From Cherax quadricarinatus (taxonomy: Eukaryota > Arthropoda > Malacostraca > Decapoda > Parastacidae), in NCBI RefSeq assembly GCF_038502225.1, contig NC_091357.1, positions 11,146,861-11,210,860 of the forward strand: DNA of 64,000 nt. Reading direction: 5' to 3'. Position numbers and translations under genes: made by a program. The notes beneath the pieces are model-generated. The model was given only the letters and a program-made list of their open reading frames with translations, was not told the origin of the DNA and did no database searches. Below, piece by piece: positions 12,194 through 22,939 of the stretch. Each line of letters starts with the position of its first letter. Within the stretch, counting starts at the first letter, position 1.

Positions 12194-12392
12194 ATACACA
12201 AATAACCCGCACATAAAAGAGAGAAGCTTACGACGACGTTTCGGTCCAACCTGGACCATTGACAAAGTCACACTGTGTGACTTTGTCAATGGTCCAAGTC
12301 GGACCGAAATGTCGTCGTAAGCTTCTCTCTTTTATGTGCGGGTTATTTGTGTATCGTTCCAGTCACGGTATTGTGCCTTTTTTGTTATTTAT
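12194..12392. mobile_element. Foldback element family A inserted in the LINE-3f endonuclease
   Basis: The element is an almost perfect hairpin: CACAAATAACCCGCACATAA on the left pairs with TTTTATGTGCGGGTTATTTGTG-type sequence on the right, meeting at GTCACACTGTGTGAC. It is flanked by an exact 13-bp direct repeat, AAATGACTTAGCT, at 12181-12193 and 12393-12405. The right arm runs on to CACGGTATTGTGCC plus a T-rich end; the left arm is shorter, as if 5'-truncated. Confidence 0.88.
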
Positions 12393-15362
12393 AAATGACT
12401 TAGCTTACAACCCAAGACCTGATTTAAATAACAATAAACTGGAGATTCTATAGTTTGAAGTGCTGCTTCCCAAGACCAAACCCATCTTAGTAGGAGCTAG
12501 TTACCGCCCTCCTACCCAGGACCAGTTCTTAGAAGACTTTTCCAGAGTATTGTCCGGACTTGAAAACAATTGCGAGGCAATAATACTGGGTGACTTCAAT
12601 ATCTGTTTTCAGCAGCAAAATAACGGGCTATGCAAAAGGTATAAGCAAATTCTAGGATTAAATAGCTACACTCAACTAATTAATACACCAACCCGGATCA
12701 CACAGTTCTCAGCCACCCTAATTGACCACATACTTTGTAACCGCTCTGAGAACATTAGTCAGTCAGGCGTCATTACCACAGGTCTTAGTGATCATTTCAT
12801 CATTTACTGCACCAGGAAAATCACTAGGGATAGGATAGGCCTACACAGGACAATAAAAATGAGGTCAACTAGAAACTACAGTAAAGAAACACTGGTAAAT
12901 AGGCTACACAATTGTGACTGGACAGAGATAACAAGTTGCATGGACATAAACGATGCCTGGGAAAAATTCAAAACAATGTTCACTGCCATCCTTGATAATA
13001 TTGCACCAGTCAAAGAGGTTAGGATTAAACGAAGAACTGAACCCTGGATGACTACTGAGATATTAGATAATATGAAATTCAGAGACCAGCTGCTAAAAAG
13101 ATTTAAAGCAAACATATAGGATATTGCAGCACTAAATGAATTCCAAAGGGTGAAGAACAGAGTACAGAGACTTATAAAAGGAGCAAAGGCAAAACACTAT
13201 TGCTCAAAAATTGAAGAGTATAAGCATAACCCCAGAAAGCTCTGGCAACAACTAAAACAGTTGGGGTATAGCCATAAGCCAGTAGATAGGTCTAACATAG
13301 TACTCACTATCGATAATGAAGTATGCCACGAAACATCTAAGGTGGCAAATTGTTTTAATTCCTACTACACATCTGTTGCATCAACACTAGTAAGTAAACT
13401 ACCAGCTGCATCAAATACCTTTAACACAGACTCTGATAAGTTTCAAACATACTATACCAATAAAGGGGTAACCCCAAACAGTTGTCAACTAGTAAGTGTA
13501 TCTCATGACTTCATTCAAAAAGAGCTAAGCAGGTTAAACCCAACTAAGAGCACAGGCCCTGATAACATCCCGTCTAAGTTCCTAAAAGATGGTGCTTCTG
13601 AACTGTCAATCCCTATTGCTCACATAATAAATCTATCAATCACCACTAATACCGTACCGGAGGGGTTCAAGGAGGCCAGAGTTACTCCTATCTTCAAGAA
13701 AAATAATAGGTCTGATGTAAGCAACTATAGGCCTGTTAGTATACTCAGTATAATATCTAAAATTCTGGAGAGGGCGGTGTATTCTCAAGTAGTTAAGTAC
13801 CTTAATGACAACAGCATTCTCCATAGCTATCAATCAGGCTTTAGAAGATCCTACTCAACTGACACCTCCCTTATTATTCTGATGGATTACCTGAGAACTG
13901 AAATGTCAAAGGGGAACCTCATAGGTATGGTAACCTTAGACCTGCAAAAGGCCTTCGATACTGTCAACCACAATATATTATGCAAGAAACTTCAAGCTAT
14001 CGGTATAGGTTCTGTAGACTGGTTTAAGTCCTAACTTAGCAACAGGAGACAAATAGTCAAAATCAACAAAACGGAATCAGAACCCCTGCCGATAACATGT
14101 GGAGTTCCCCCAAGGTAGTATTCTGGGTCCCTTATTATTCTTATGTTATGTCAATGATATGCCTATCAGTGTCAAGTGCAAACTCCTACTGTATGCAGAT
14201 GACAGTGCTCTGTTAGTGACAGGTAAAGACCCACAAGATATTGCTAATGTTTTAACACTGGAACTGGAGTCCTGCAGCAAATGGTTAGTAGACAACAAAC
14301 TATCATTACACCTAGGGAAAATTGAAGCCATTCTCTTTGGCACGAAACATAAACTGAGAAGGGTAAATAATTTTAATGTTCAGTGTAATGGGGAGCCCAT
14401 CACTTTGGTTTCATCAGTAAAATATCTGGGAATCCCCTTTGACCCATGCATGTCAGGAGAATTGATAGGGAACAGTGTAGTAAAGAAAGCGAATGCCAGA
14501 CTGAAGTTTCTGTATAGACAAGCACAGTGTCTACCTACTGAGGCTCGCAGGACCCTATGTCTAGCCCTTATACAATGCCATATGGATTACGCTTGCTCTT
14601 CATGGTACTCTGCCTTGACAAAAAAACTGAAAGATAGACTGCAAATCACTCAGAACAAAATCGTAAGATTCATCCTGGGGCTGGGACCAAGAGAACATGT
14701 AGGCCAGGATGAATTACAGCAGTTGGATATGCTGAATGTTGAAGACAGAGTAAAACAACTGAAGCTAAATCATGTTTATAAAATTGCTCACAAACAGTGT
14801 CCAGAATATCTTACTGTCAATTTTGTCAAGGTTGGGAACCAAAGCAATCATAGTACTAGGGGGAGAGAGCACAACTTTGTAGTACCCACAGTCATTGGCC
14901 AGGCGTCAAACACCTTTTATTGTACAGCAATAAAGGAATGGAACAGACTACCCGCACATGTCAAAGCCAGTCATAGCATGAACCAGTTCAAGAAGATTGC
15001 CAAAAGGTGTCTGATGAATGTAGCTACAGAAAGGGAGGGGAAAGATTTTTTATTTTTTAGCTAACATACGTGTAAATTTTACCTTATTCCTAGTAATGAC
15101 CCTCTTATTGTAGATAGTCTTAATGACCCTCGTGTAGTAAATAATCTTTTTAGTATGATAATAAGATGTTATCTTCATTGTAGAATAATAAGAAAATATT
15201 ATAACCTTTATATTATAATAATAAGGTAAAAGGACCCCAATGGAAATAAGTCACTCTGTCTGACTTTTTTGGATTATCCTAGGTTCTCTACACATATGCT
15301 GCTATGTATGATAATTCTATGTAACTGTATTTGTGTATACCTGAATAAACTTACTTACTTAC

Positions 15363-15827
15363 ATGCTGATAGCCTTGAAAAGCTTGTCTTGTGATGTTAT
15401 ATTTTTCATGTTTTCTTGGATCACTTACATTTATATTATGGTAGGTATTACTCTGGACACATTTATTTAGTAAAGTCTTAACTGGTAAAATATGGCATTT
15501 TTTACTGATATATACAAGTGATCGCTGATAGCAGATGATAGCCTGTTATATTGTTGCACACGTATTGTACAGAATTTCTGACTAATCTAGTACAACTATC
15601 GACTTTAGTGTAAAAGCCTTAACCATCCACCTCAGCAAACAATCCACAACCTTCCACCTCAGCCCAGTAGGGCCATAGCATCCCTCTCCATTCTCTTCAG
15701 AATCAATGAAATATACCAGCAACCACAATATAAAGTAAGAAATATTATTTTGGTAACATATGTAGCATTAAGCAATGCATTAGACATAATACATCATGAC
15801 AATGAACTACAATTACAATTTTTTTTT
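15363..15827. other. No recognised feature
   Basis: Anonymous AT-rich sequence between LINE-3f and the tail of the next LINE. No ORF, RNA gene or clear repeat was seen. Confidence 0.4.
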
Positions 15828-18434
15828 TTTTTTTTATTATCACACCGGCCGATTCCCACCAAGGCAGGGTGGCCCGAAAAAGAAAAACTTTCACCATCAT
15901 TCACTCCATCACTGTCTTGCCAGAAGGGTGCTTTACACTACAGTTTTTAAACTGCAACATTAACACCCCTCCTTCAGAGTGCAGGCACTGTACTTCCCAT
16001 CTCCAGGACTCAAGTCCGGCCTGCCGGTTTCCCTGAATCCCTTCATAAATGTTACTTTGCTCACACTCCAACAGCACGTCAAGTATTAAAAACCATTTGT
16101 CTCCATTCACTCCTATCAAACACGCTCACGCATGCCTGCTGGAAGTCCAAGCCCCTCGCACACAAAACCTCCTTTACCCCCTCCCTCCAACCCTTCCTAG
16201 GCCGACCCCTACCCCGCCTTCCTTCCACTACAGACTGATACACTCTTGAAGTCATTCTGTTTCGCTCCATTCTCTCTACATGTCCGAACCACCTCAACAA
16301 CCCTTCCTCAGCCCTCTGGACAACAGTTTTGGTAATCCCGCACCTCCTCCTAACTTCCAAACTACGAATTCTCTGCATTATATTCACACCACACATTGCC
16401 CTCAGACATGACATCTCCACTGCCTCCAGCCTTCTCCTCGCTGCAACATTCATCACCCACGCTTCACACCCATATAAGAGCGTTGGTAAAACTATACTCT
16501 CATACATTCCCCTCTTTGCCTCCAAGGACAAAGTTCTTTGTCTCCACAGACTCCTAAGTGCACCACTCACTCTTTTTCCATCATCAATTCTATGATTCAC
16601 CTCATCTTTCATAGACCCATCCGCTGACACGTCCACTCCCAAATATCTGAATACGTTCACCTCCTCCATACTCTCTCCCTCCAATCTGATATTCAATCTT
16701 TCATCACCTAATCTTTTTGTTATCCTCATAACCTTACTCTTTCCTGTATTCACCTTTAATTTTCTTCTTTTGCACACCCTACCAAATTCATCCACCAATC
16801 TCTGCAACTTCTCTTCAGAATCTCCCAAGAGCACAGTGTCATCAGCAAAGAGCAGCTGTGACAACTCCCACTTTGTGTGTGATTCTTTATCTTTTAACTC
16901 CACGCCTCTTGCCAAGACCCTCGCATTTACTTCTCTTACAACCCCATCTATAAATATATTAAACAACCACGGTGACATCACACATCCTTGTCTAAGGCCT
17001 ACTTTTACTGGGAAAAAATTTCCCTCTTTCCTACATACTCTAACTTGAGCCTCACTATCCTCGTAAAAACTCTTCACTGCTTTCAGTAACCTACCTCCTA
17101 CACCATACACTTGCAACATCTGCCACATTGCCCCCCTATCCACCCTGTCATACGCCTTTTCCAAATCCATAAATGCCACAAAGACCTCTTTAGCCTTATC
17201 TAAATACTGTTCACTTATATGTTTCACTGTAAACACCTGGTCCACACACCCCCTACCTTTCCTAAAGCCTCCTTGTTCATCTGCTATCCTATTCTCCGTC
17301 TTACTCTTAATTCTTTCAATTATAACTCTACCATACACTTTACCAGGTACACTCAACAGACTTATCCCCCTATAATTTTTGCACTCTCTTTTATCCCCTT
17401 TGCCTTTATACAAAGGAACTATGCATGCTCTCTGCCAATCCCTAGGTACCTTACCCTCTTCCATACATTTATTAAATAATTGCACCAACCACTCCAAAAC
17501 TATATCCCCACCTGCTTTTAACATTTCTATCTTTATCCCATCAATCCCGGCTGCCTTACCCCCTTTCATTTTACCTACTGCCTCACGAACTTCCCCCACA
17601 CTCACAACTGGCTCTTCCTCACTCCTACAAGATGTTATTCCTCCTTGCCCTATACACGAAATCACAGCTTCCCTATCTTCATCAACATTTAACAATTCCT
17701 CAAAATATTCCTTCCATCTTCCCAATACCTCTAACTCTCCATTTAATAACTCTCCTCTCCTATTTTTAACTGACAAATCCATTTGTTCTCTAGGCTTTCT
17801 TAACTTGTTAATCTCACTCCAAAACTTTTTCTTATTTTCAACAAAATTTGTTGATAACATCTCACCCACTCTCTCATTTGCTCTCTTTTTACATTGCTTC
17901 ACCACTTTCTTAACTTCTCTCTTTTTCTCCATATACTCTTCCCTCCTTGCATCACTTCTACTTTGTAAAAACTTCTCATATGCTAACTTTTTCTCCCTTA
18001 CTACTCTCTTTACATCATCATTCCACCAATCGCTCCTCTTCCCTCCTGCACCCACTTTCCTGTAACCACAAACTTCTGCTGAACACTCTAACACTACATT
18101 TTTAAACCTACCCCATACCTCTTCGACCCCATTGCCTATGCTCTCATTAGCCCATCTATCCTCCAATAGCTGTTTATATCTTACCCTAACTGCCTCCTCT
18201 TTTAGTTTATAAACCTTTACCTCTCTCTTCCCTGATGCTTCTATTCTCCTTGTATCCCATCTACCTTTTACTCTCAGTGTAGCTACAACTAGAAAGTGAT
18301 CTGATATATCTGTGGCCCCTCTATAAACATGTACATCCTGAAGTCTACTCAACAGTCTTTTATCTACCAATACATAATCCAACAAACTACTGTCATTTCG
18401 CCCTACATCATATCGTGTATACTTATTTATCATT
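15828..18434 (-). mobile_element. LINE-1f copy 2: 5'-truncated with intact RT frame
   Basis: The poly(A) tail appears as a T run at about 15820-15836, followed by the shared tail (ACCAAGGCAGGGTGGCC on the plus strand). The 5' end breaks inside the endonuclease at 18434, the usual result of incomplete target-primed reverse transcription. The coding part is open throughout. Confidence 0.92.
16079..18433 (-). CDS. Reverse transcriptase ORF of LINE-1f copy 2 (784 codons)
   Basis: The frame starts in the last part of the endonuclease (DVGRNDSSLLDYVLVDKRLL; SDHFLVVATLR). It contains a complete [53 protein letters not shown] and catalytic FADDTVLLG. It ends with a C-terminal domain holding [21 protein letters not shown] and GRGRPRKGWREGVKEVL. 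No internal stop exists, unlike copy 1, so this is the best local reference for the protein. The ATG at the start is fortuitous, created near the truncation point. It is a retrotransposon protein, not a host gene. Confidence 0.9.
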   Translation of the reverse strand: MINKYTRYDVGRNDSSLLDYVLVDKRLLSRLQDVHVYRGATDISDHFLVVATLRVKGRWDTRRIEASGKREVKVYKLKEEAVRVRYKQLLEDRWANESIGNGVEEVWGRFKNVVLECSAEVCGYRKVGAGGKRSDWWNDDVKRVVREKKLAYEKFLQSRSDARREEYMEKKREVKKVVKQCKKRANERVGEMLSTNFVENKKKFWSEINKLRKPREQMDLSVKNRRGELLNGELEVLGRWKEYFEELLNVDEDREAVISCIGQGGITSCRSEEEPVVSVGEVREAVGKMKGGKAAGIDGIKIEMLKAGGDIVLEWLVQLFNKCMEEGKVPRDWQRACIVPLYKGKGDKRECKNYRGISLLSVPGKVYGRVIIERIKSKTENRIADEQGGFRKGRGCVDQVFTVKHISEQYLDKAKEVFVAFMDLEKAYDRVDRGAMWQMLQVYGVGGRLLKAVKSFYEDSEAQVRVCRKEGNFFPVKVGLRQGCVMSPWLFNIFIDGVVREVNARVLARGVELKDKESHTKWELSQLLFADDTVLLGDSEEKLQRLVDEFGRVCKRRKLKVNTGKSKVMRITKRLGDERLNIRLEGESMEEVNVFRYLGVDVSADGSMKDEVNHRIDDGKRVSGALRSLWRQRTLSLEAKRGMYESIVLPTLLYGCEAWVMNVAARRRLEAVEMSCLRAMCGVNIMQRIRSLEVRRRCGITKTVVQRAEEGLLRWFGHVERMERNRMTSRVYQSVVEGRRGRGRPRKGWREGVKEVLCARGLDFQQACVSVFDRSEWRQMVFNT

Positions 18435-18899
18435 TTTATTCTTTTTTACGATTTCAAGTCTAAAAAAAAAAATTGTCAGTTTGGGGGTTTTAGGAGCATA
18501 ACCCAATTTTACCCGTAAGTTCTTAAGTTAGTTTTACACGATTTCATCTTACACTGAGTTTTCAGGAACGTAACTACCGTGTTAACCCTTTCAGGGCCTG
18601 TGCCGTAGATCTACGGCTTTACGTTGAGGGTCCAAACCGTAGATCTATGCCAAAATTCTAGCGGTGTTAAATTTAGCACGAGAAGGCCGGTAGGCCTACA
18701 TCTGAGAGAATGGGTCTGGGTGGTCAGTGTGCACACTATAGAAAAAATCTGGACGCCCGCATGGCATTGTGGGAGCACGGCCAAAGTAGCTTTGTTCATC
18801 ATGCCTGGCGGCAAGGAAGCTCTCACTCCCCATTCACTCTTCGGGCGAATTCTGACTCTCCTCTTCACAACTTACAGTTCTAAGACTGATGGAAGTGGA

Positions 18900-19018
18900 G
18901 TGCAAGAGGAATTCTATATACCATATTCATTGCACCATATGGTACCATTGTACCATATGGTACAATGGCACCATATGGTACATTATACCATATGGTACAT
19001 TATACCATATAGTACATA
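18900..19018. repeat. CCATATGGTAC satellite, block 1
   Basis: About five copies of a 17-18 bp unit (for example CCATATGGTACATTATA). Short reading frames translating as HMVPLYHMVQ-like strings come from this repeat and are not genes. Confidence 0.85.
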
Positions 19019-19019
19019 G

Positions 19020-19146
19020 TACAGGGACCCTAATGGAAGTAAGTCTGTATGACTTTTTTGGGTTATCCTAGGTTCTCCAAACATATGCTGCTAAGTACGA
19101 TATTCTATGTAACTTTATTTGTGTATACCTAAATAAACTTACTTAT
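19020..19146 (+). mobile_element. LINE-3f 3' tail, plus orientation
   Basis: The sequence GACTTTTTTGGGTTATCCTA through TACCTAAATAAACTTACTTA repeats the last ~120 bp of LINE-3f (15240-15362). Confidence 0.8.
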
Positions 19147-19157
19147 GATGCAACATG

Positions 19158-19285
19158 TGCTTGAGTAAGTTTATTCAGGTGTACAGAAATACAATTACAT
19201 GGATTATTATACATAGCAGCATATGTATAAAATCCTAGGATAACCCAAAAAAATCAGGGTGACTTATTTCCATAGGGATCCTTGT
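19158..19285 (-). mobile_element. LINE-3f 3' tail, minus orientation
   Basis: It starts AGTAAGTTTATTCAGGTGTA and runs to GACTTATTTCCATAGGGATC, the reverse of the LINE-3f end. With the preceding copy it makes a tail-to-tail inverted pair about 12 bp apart. Confidence 0.8.
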
Positions 19286-19289
19286 ATCT

Positions 19290-19472
19290 GTACCATATGG
19301 TGTCTTATACTGTATGGTACCCTGTGCCATATGGTACCCTGTGCCATATGGTACCCTGTGCCATATGGTACCCTGCACCATATGTTTTCCTGTACTGCAT
19401 GGTACCCTATACCATATAGTACAATGTACCATATGGTACCCTGTAACATGTGATACCATGTACCATATGGTC
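19290..19472. repeat. CCATATGGTAC satellite, block 2 (17-bp unit)
   Basis: Tandem 17-bp units of the form CCATATGGTACCCTGTG, about ten copies with decay. Each unit core is itself a palindrome (GGTACCATATGGTACC in tandem). Confidence 0.85.
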
Positions 19473-19664
19473 AATAGTAGGTGTTGGTGGCACAAGACAC
19501 CAGCCAAGGCTGAGTGAGTGGCCACACAAGCTAGCTACTGACTCAGCAGTTTCCAAGACAAAGTGCTTTGTCATCCACCTCAAGGAACATGTCCAGTTCC
19601 TGTACATTTGTAAATATATAATAGAACATTACTAATATACAATATTTTTGCATATTTTTGTTGT

Positions 19665-20080
19665 AAACAATTATTGTAAACAAAATAATGATGAAAATAT
19701 AAGTGTGTTTATTGTGTTGAATACAACAGTACCATATAGTACCATATGGTACAATGAACCATATGGTATCATTGTACTGTATGGTACAATGTACCATATG
19801 GTACCATAAGGTACCATTGCACCATATGGTACCATTGTACCAAATGATGTCATTGTACCATATTCTACCATATGGTATCATTGTATCATATGGTACCATT
19901 GTATCATGTGCCATTGTACCATATGGTACCATTGTGCCATATGGTACAATTGTGCTATATGGTACCATTGCACCCTATGGCACCATTGTACCATAGGGTA
20001 CTATGTTGTTGTATTCAACACAATAACCACACTAATATTTTCATCATTTTGTTTACAATAAACTTGTAAACAAGTTTTGT
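19665..20080. repeat. Large palindrome holding CCATATGGTAC satellite block 3 (18-bp unit)
   Basis: The left arm (AAACAAAATAATGATGAAAA, then GTGTTGAATACAACA) is mirrored by the right arm (TGTTGTATTCAACAC, then TTTTCATCATTTTGTTTACA). Between the arms (19725-20005) lie about 15 units of CCATATGGTACCATTGTG. Confidence 0.82.
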
Positions 20081-20621
20081 AAGCAATATAATGATAAACA
20101 AATTAGTGCAGTTATTGTGTTCAATACAATGAGCGTACACTTATACAATATACAGTATATTGGTCTCACAGGCCACAAATGTTACTAGAAAAAGAAAAAA
20201 ATTAGAAAAGAAAAGAAAAAAGTATAAAAAACGTAAAATAAAAAAATGCGATTTTGCGGAAGTCACTAATGTTGCCGCCACCCGTTCATTTTGGTCAACT
20301 TCCCGCCGCTGTGTACTGATCAGAATTTTTTTTTTTGTTTTATTACCTTCACAAAAATATTATCTTTAGTTCTGTAAAAAAAATTATTTTTTTTTTTTCA
20401 AAATTTCTTGGCCATTGGGGCACCCGTTCAGATTTTGGCCTTGGACCCTGAAAGGGTTAATCAGCAGTATACCGTATACCCTGATAACTATACTAATGCA
20501 TACCTGTACCTAAATAAACTTACACACTGTGTTTGAGTGCAGGCACATTAAAATCACTAGTGAGACACTAAAAGTGTCTCACTAGTGTTGAAGACACAAT
20601 AATAATAATAATAATAATTTT

Positions 20622-21107
20622 AGGTAGTAGGTTGGTAGACAGCAACCACCCAGGGAGGTACTACCGTCCTGCCAAGTGAGTGTAAAACGAAAGCCTGTAA
20701 TTGTTTTACATGATGGCACGATTGCTGGTGTCCTTTTTTCTGTCTCATAAACATGCAAGATTTCAGGTACATCTTGCTACTTCTACTTACACTTGGGTCA
20801 CACTACACATACATATACAAGCATATATATACTATACACCCCTCTGGGTTTTCTGCTATTTTCTTTCTAGTTCTTGTTCTTGTTTATTTTCTCTTATCTC
20901 CATGGGGAAGTGGAACAGAATTCTTCTCCGTAAGCCATGCATGTTGTAAGAGGCGACTAAAATGCCGGGGGGCAAGGGGCTAGTAACCCCTTCTCTTGCA
21001 TAAATTACTAAGTTTAAAAAGAGAAACTTTCATTTTTCTTCTTGGGCCACCCTGCCTTGGTGGGATACGGCCGGTTTGTTGAAAAAAAAAATAATAATAA
21101 TAATAAT
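20622..21107 (+). mobile_element. LINE-1f deletion derivative, copy S1 (most complete)
   Basis: It starts TAGGTAGTAGGTTGGTAGAC. The first ~400 bp end in the same leader that opens LINE-1f copy 1 (GGGCTAGTAACCCCTTCTC, then AAAAAGAGAAA). It then joins directly to the LINE-1f 3' tail (GGGCCACCCTGCCTTGGTGG) and an A-rich end with AAT repeats. There is no ORF. Confidence 0.82.
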
Positions 21108-21560
21108 CACTCTGGGGTGCTTTAAATGCTGTATATTACATTACTATAGACATTTTCATTAATCCATCTATGACATTTTTTCAAAATTATTTAAGAAACA
21201 TGCTACATATATAAACATAATGCATATAACCACAGTAGAACAAACTGACATGAATATGAGGTTGTGGTGGCCAGGTAGCTTGTAGTAGTGATGGTAAGAA
21301 TTATGTTTTCTCTAGTTCAACACCAGAGAAGCTGTGTACAGTACAGTATTACTGGGGTAACTGTAGAAAAAATTCCTTTTGTATGCCTTCACTCATAGCA
21401 GCATTCACTCTAAAAATGGTGTTGCAAGAGAATGGGAGTGTTGCTATTGTGTATTCTACTGCACCAACATGAAGACAATTTGTACACAATGTAAGGTGGA
21501 AAAACACTTCACAATCACATGCATACTGCGAAGTGAATGAGTACCAACATACAATGGATA
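21108..21560. other. No recognised gene
   Basis: Unique AT-rich sequence. A short phrase near 21395 (AGCAGCATTCACTCTAAAAATG) recurs near 22860, hinting at an old duplicated repeat. I looked for the missing IFT81 3' exons here and did not find them. Confidence 0.35.
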
Positions 21561-22710
21561 TTTTTTTTAACAAGTTGGCCGTCTCCCACCGAGGCAGGGT
21601 AACCCAAAAAGAAAGGAAATCCCCAAAAAGAAAATACTTTTATCATCATTCAACACTTTCACCTCACTCACACATAATCACTGTCTTTGCAGAGGCACCC
21701 AGATACAAGTTTAGAAGCATATATAAAGATATATAACATACCCATCCAAACTGCCAATATCCCAAACACCTTTCAAGTGCAGGCATTGTACTTCCCATTT
21801 CCAGTACTCAAGTCCGGCGTTATAAAAATAATCAGTTTCCCTGAATCCCTTCACTAAATATTACCCTTCTCACGCTCCAACAGCTCATCAGGTCCCAAAA
21901 ACCATTTGTCTTCATTCACTCCTATCTAACACGCTCACACATGCTTGCTGGAAGTCCAGCTCCTCGCCCACAAAGCCTCCTTTACCCTCTCCCTCCAACT
22001 TTTTCGAGGATGACCCCTACCCCGCCTTCCTTTCCCTACAGATTTATATGCTCTCCAAGTCATTCTACTTTGATCCATTCTCTCTAAATGGCCAAACCAC
22101 CTCAACAACCCCTCTTCAGTCCTCTGACTAATACTTTTAGTAACTCCACATCTCCTAATTTCCACACTCCGAATTCTCTGCATAATATTTACACCACACA
22201 TTGCCCTTAGACAAGACATCTACACTGCCTCCCCACTGCAGCATTTGCAACCCAAACTTCACACCCATATGAGTGTTGGTACCACTATACTTTGGTACAT
22301 ATTCTTCTTTTCCTCCATGGATAACATTTTTTTTGTCTCCACAGATATCTCAATGCACCACTCACCGTTTTTCCTTCATCAATTCTATGGTTAACCTCAT
22401 CCTTCATAAACCCATCTGCCGACAAGTCAACTCCCAAATATCTGAAAACATTCACTTCTTCCATACTCCCTCTCTCTAAAGTGATATCCAATTTTTCTTT
22501 ATCTAAATCATTTGATACCTTTATCACCTTACTCTTATCTATGTTCACTTTCAACTTTCTACCTTTACACACCCTCCCAAACTTGTCCACTAACCTTTGC
22601 AACTTTTCTTTAGACTCTCCCATAAGCACAGTAACATCAGCAAAAATAACTGTGTCAACTCCCATTCTGTATTTGATTCCCCATAATTTAATTTCACCCT
22701 AACATTTATG
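21561..22710 (-). mobile_element. LINE-1f copy 3: 5'-truncated and decayed RT/C-terminal fragment
   Basis: On the minus strand it encodes pieces of RT motif C onward ([56 protein letters not shown]) in at least two frames, then the shared 3' tail near 21575. It belongs to the same subfamily as copies 4 and 5. Confidence 0.85.
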
Positions 22711-22939
22711 GAGCCCCCTTTCCCATGTGTTTTATAATAATAATAATAATCTTTATTTCCACAAGTGAACCTGGGTGTTTTGCCGTGAGCTCTGCGTCTC
22801 TTGGTTCCGTACTGAAACTTTCCAAGGTTTTGAGTGTTTTAAAATTATTATGTATACTCATAGCATCATTCACTCTAAAAATGGGTAGGTGATTAGGCGA
22901 TTATCTTGCATATGGCAATTTAAAAATGAAATAATCTAT

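Larger units (their letters stand above)
11300..15362 (+). mobile_element. LINE-3f: non-LTR retrotransposon with 2A-like motif and PHD-like finger, broken
   Basis: The ORF begins at 11300 with a hydrophobic, signal-like N-terminus (AAIIIFIFLLQF). A 2A-like motif, GDIQINPGP, sits at residues 84-92 (11549-11575). A C4HC3 PHD-like finger spans about residues 144-188, and the endonuclease starts at about residue 229 (FIHVNTRSLLPKL). The endonuclease continues at 12460-13119. The RT follows at 13150-14034 (TLDLQKAFDTVNHNIL) and 14099-15064 (YADDSALLVTG). Lesions are a 199-bp foldback insertion at 12194, stops at about 12450, 13117 and 14032, and one extra C at about 14110. The 3' UTR ends in CTGAATAAACTTACTTACTT. 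CR1/L2-group, exact clade uncertain. Confidence 0.88.
18582..20460. mobile_element. TTAA-flanked piggyBac-type element, copy P4, with internal palindromic satellite
   Basis: Ends are TTAACCCTTTCAGGGCC and GGACCCTGAAAGGGTTAA-type inverse matches including the TTAA duplication. An internal stretch near 18700 (GAGAGAATGGGTCTG, GTGGTCAGTGTGCAC) is shared with P1-P3, so the families are related despite different terminal bases. The interior holds three blocks of satellite built on CCATATGGTACC and two LINE-3f tails in opposite orientation. Confidence 0.78.

Noticed and set aside
19235..20069. Several open frames with HMVPLYHMVQ or VPYGTGYHMA repeats on both strands
   Set aside because: They arise from the CCATATGGTAC satellite, whose unit length and palindromic form keep several frames open.
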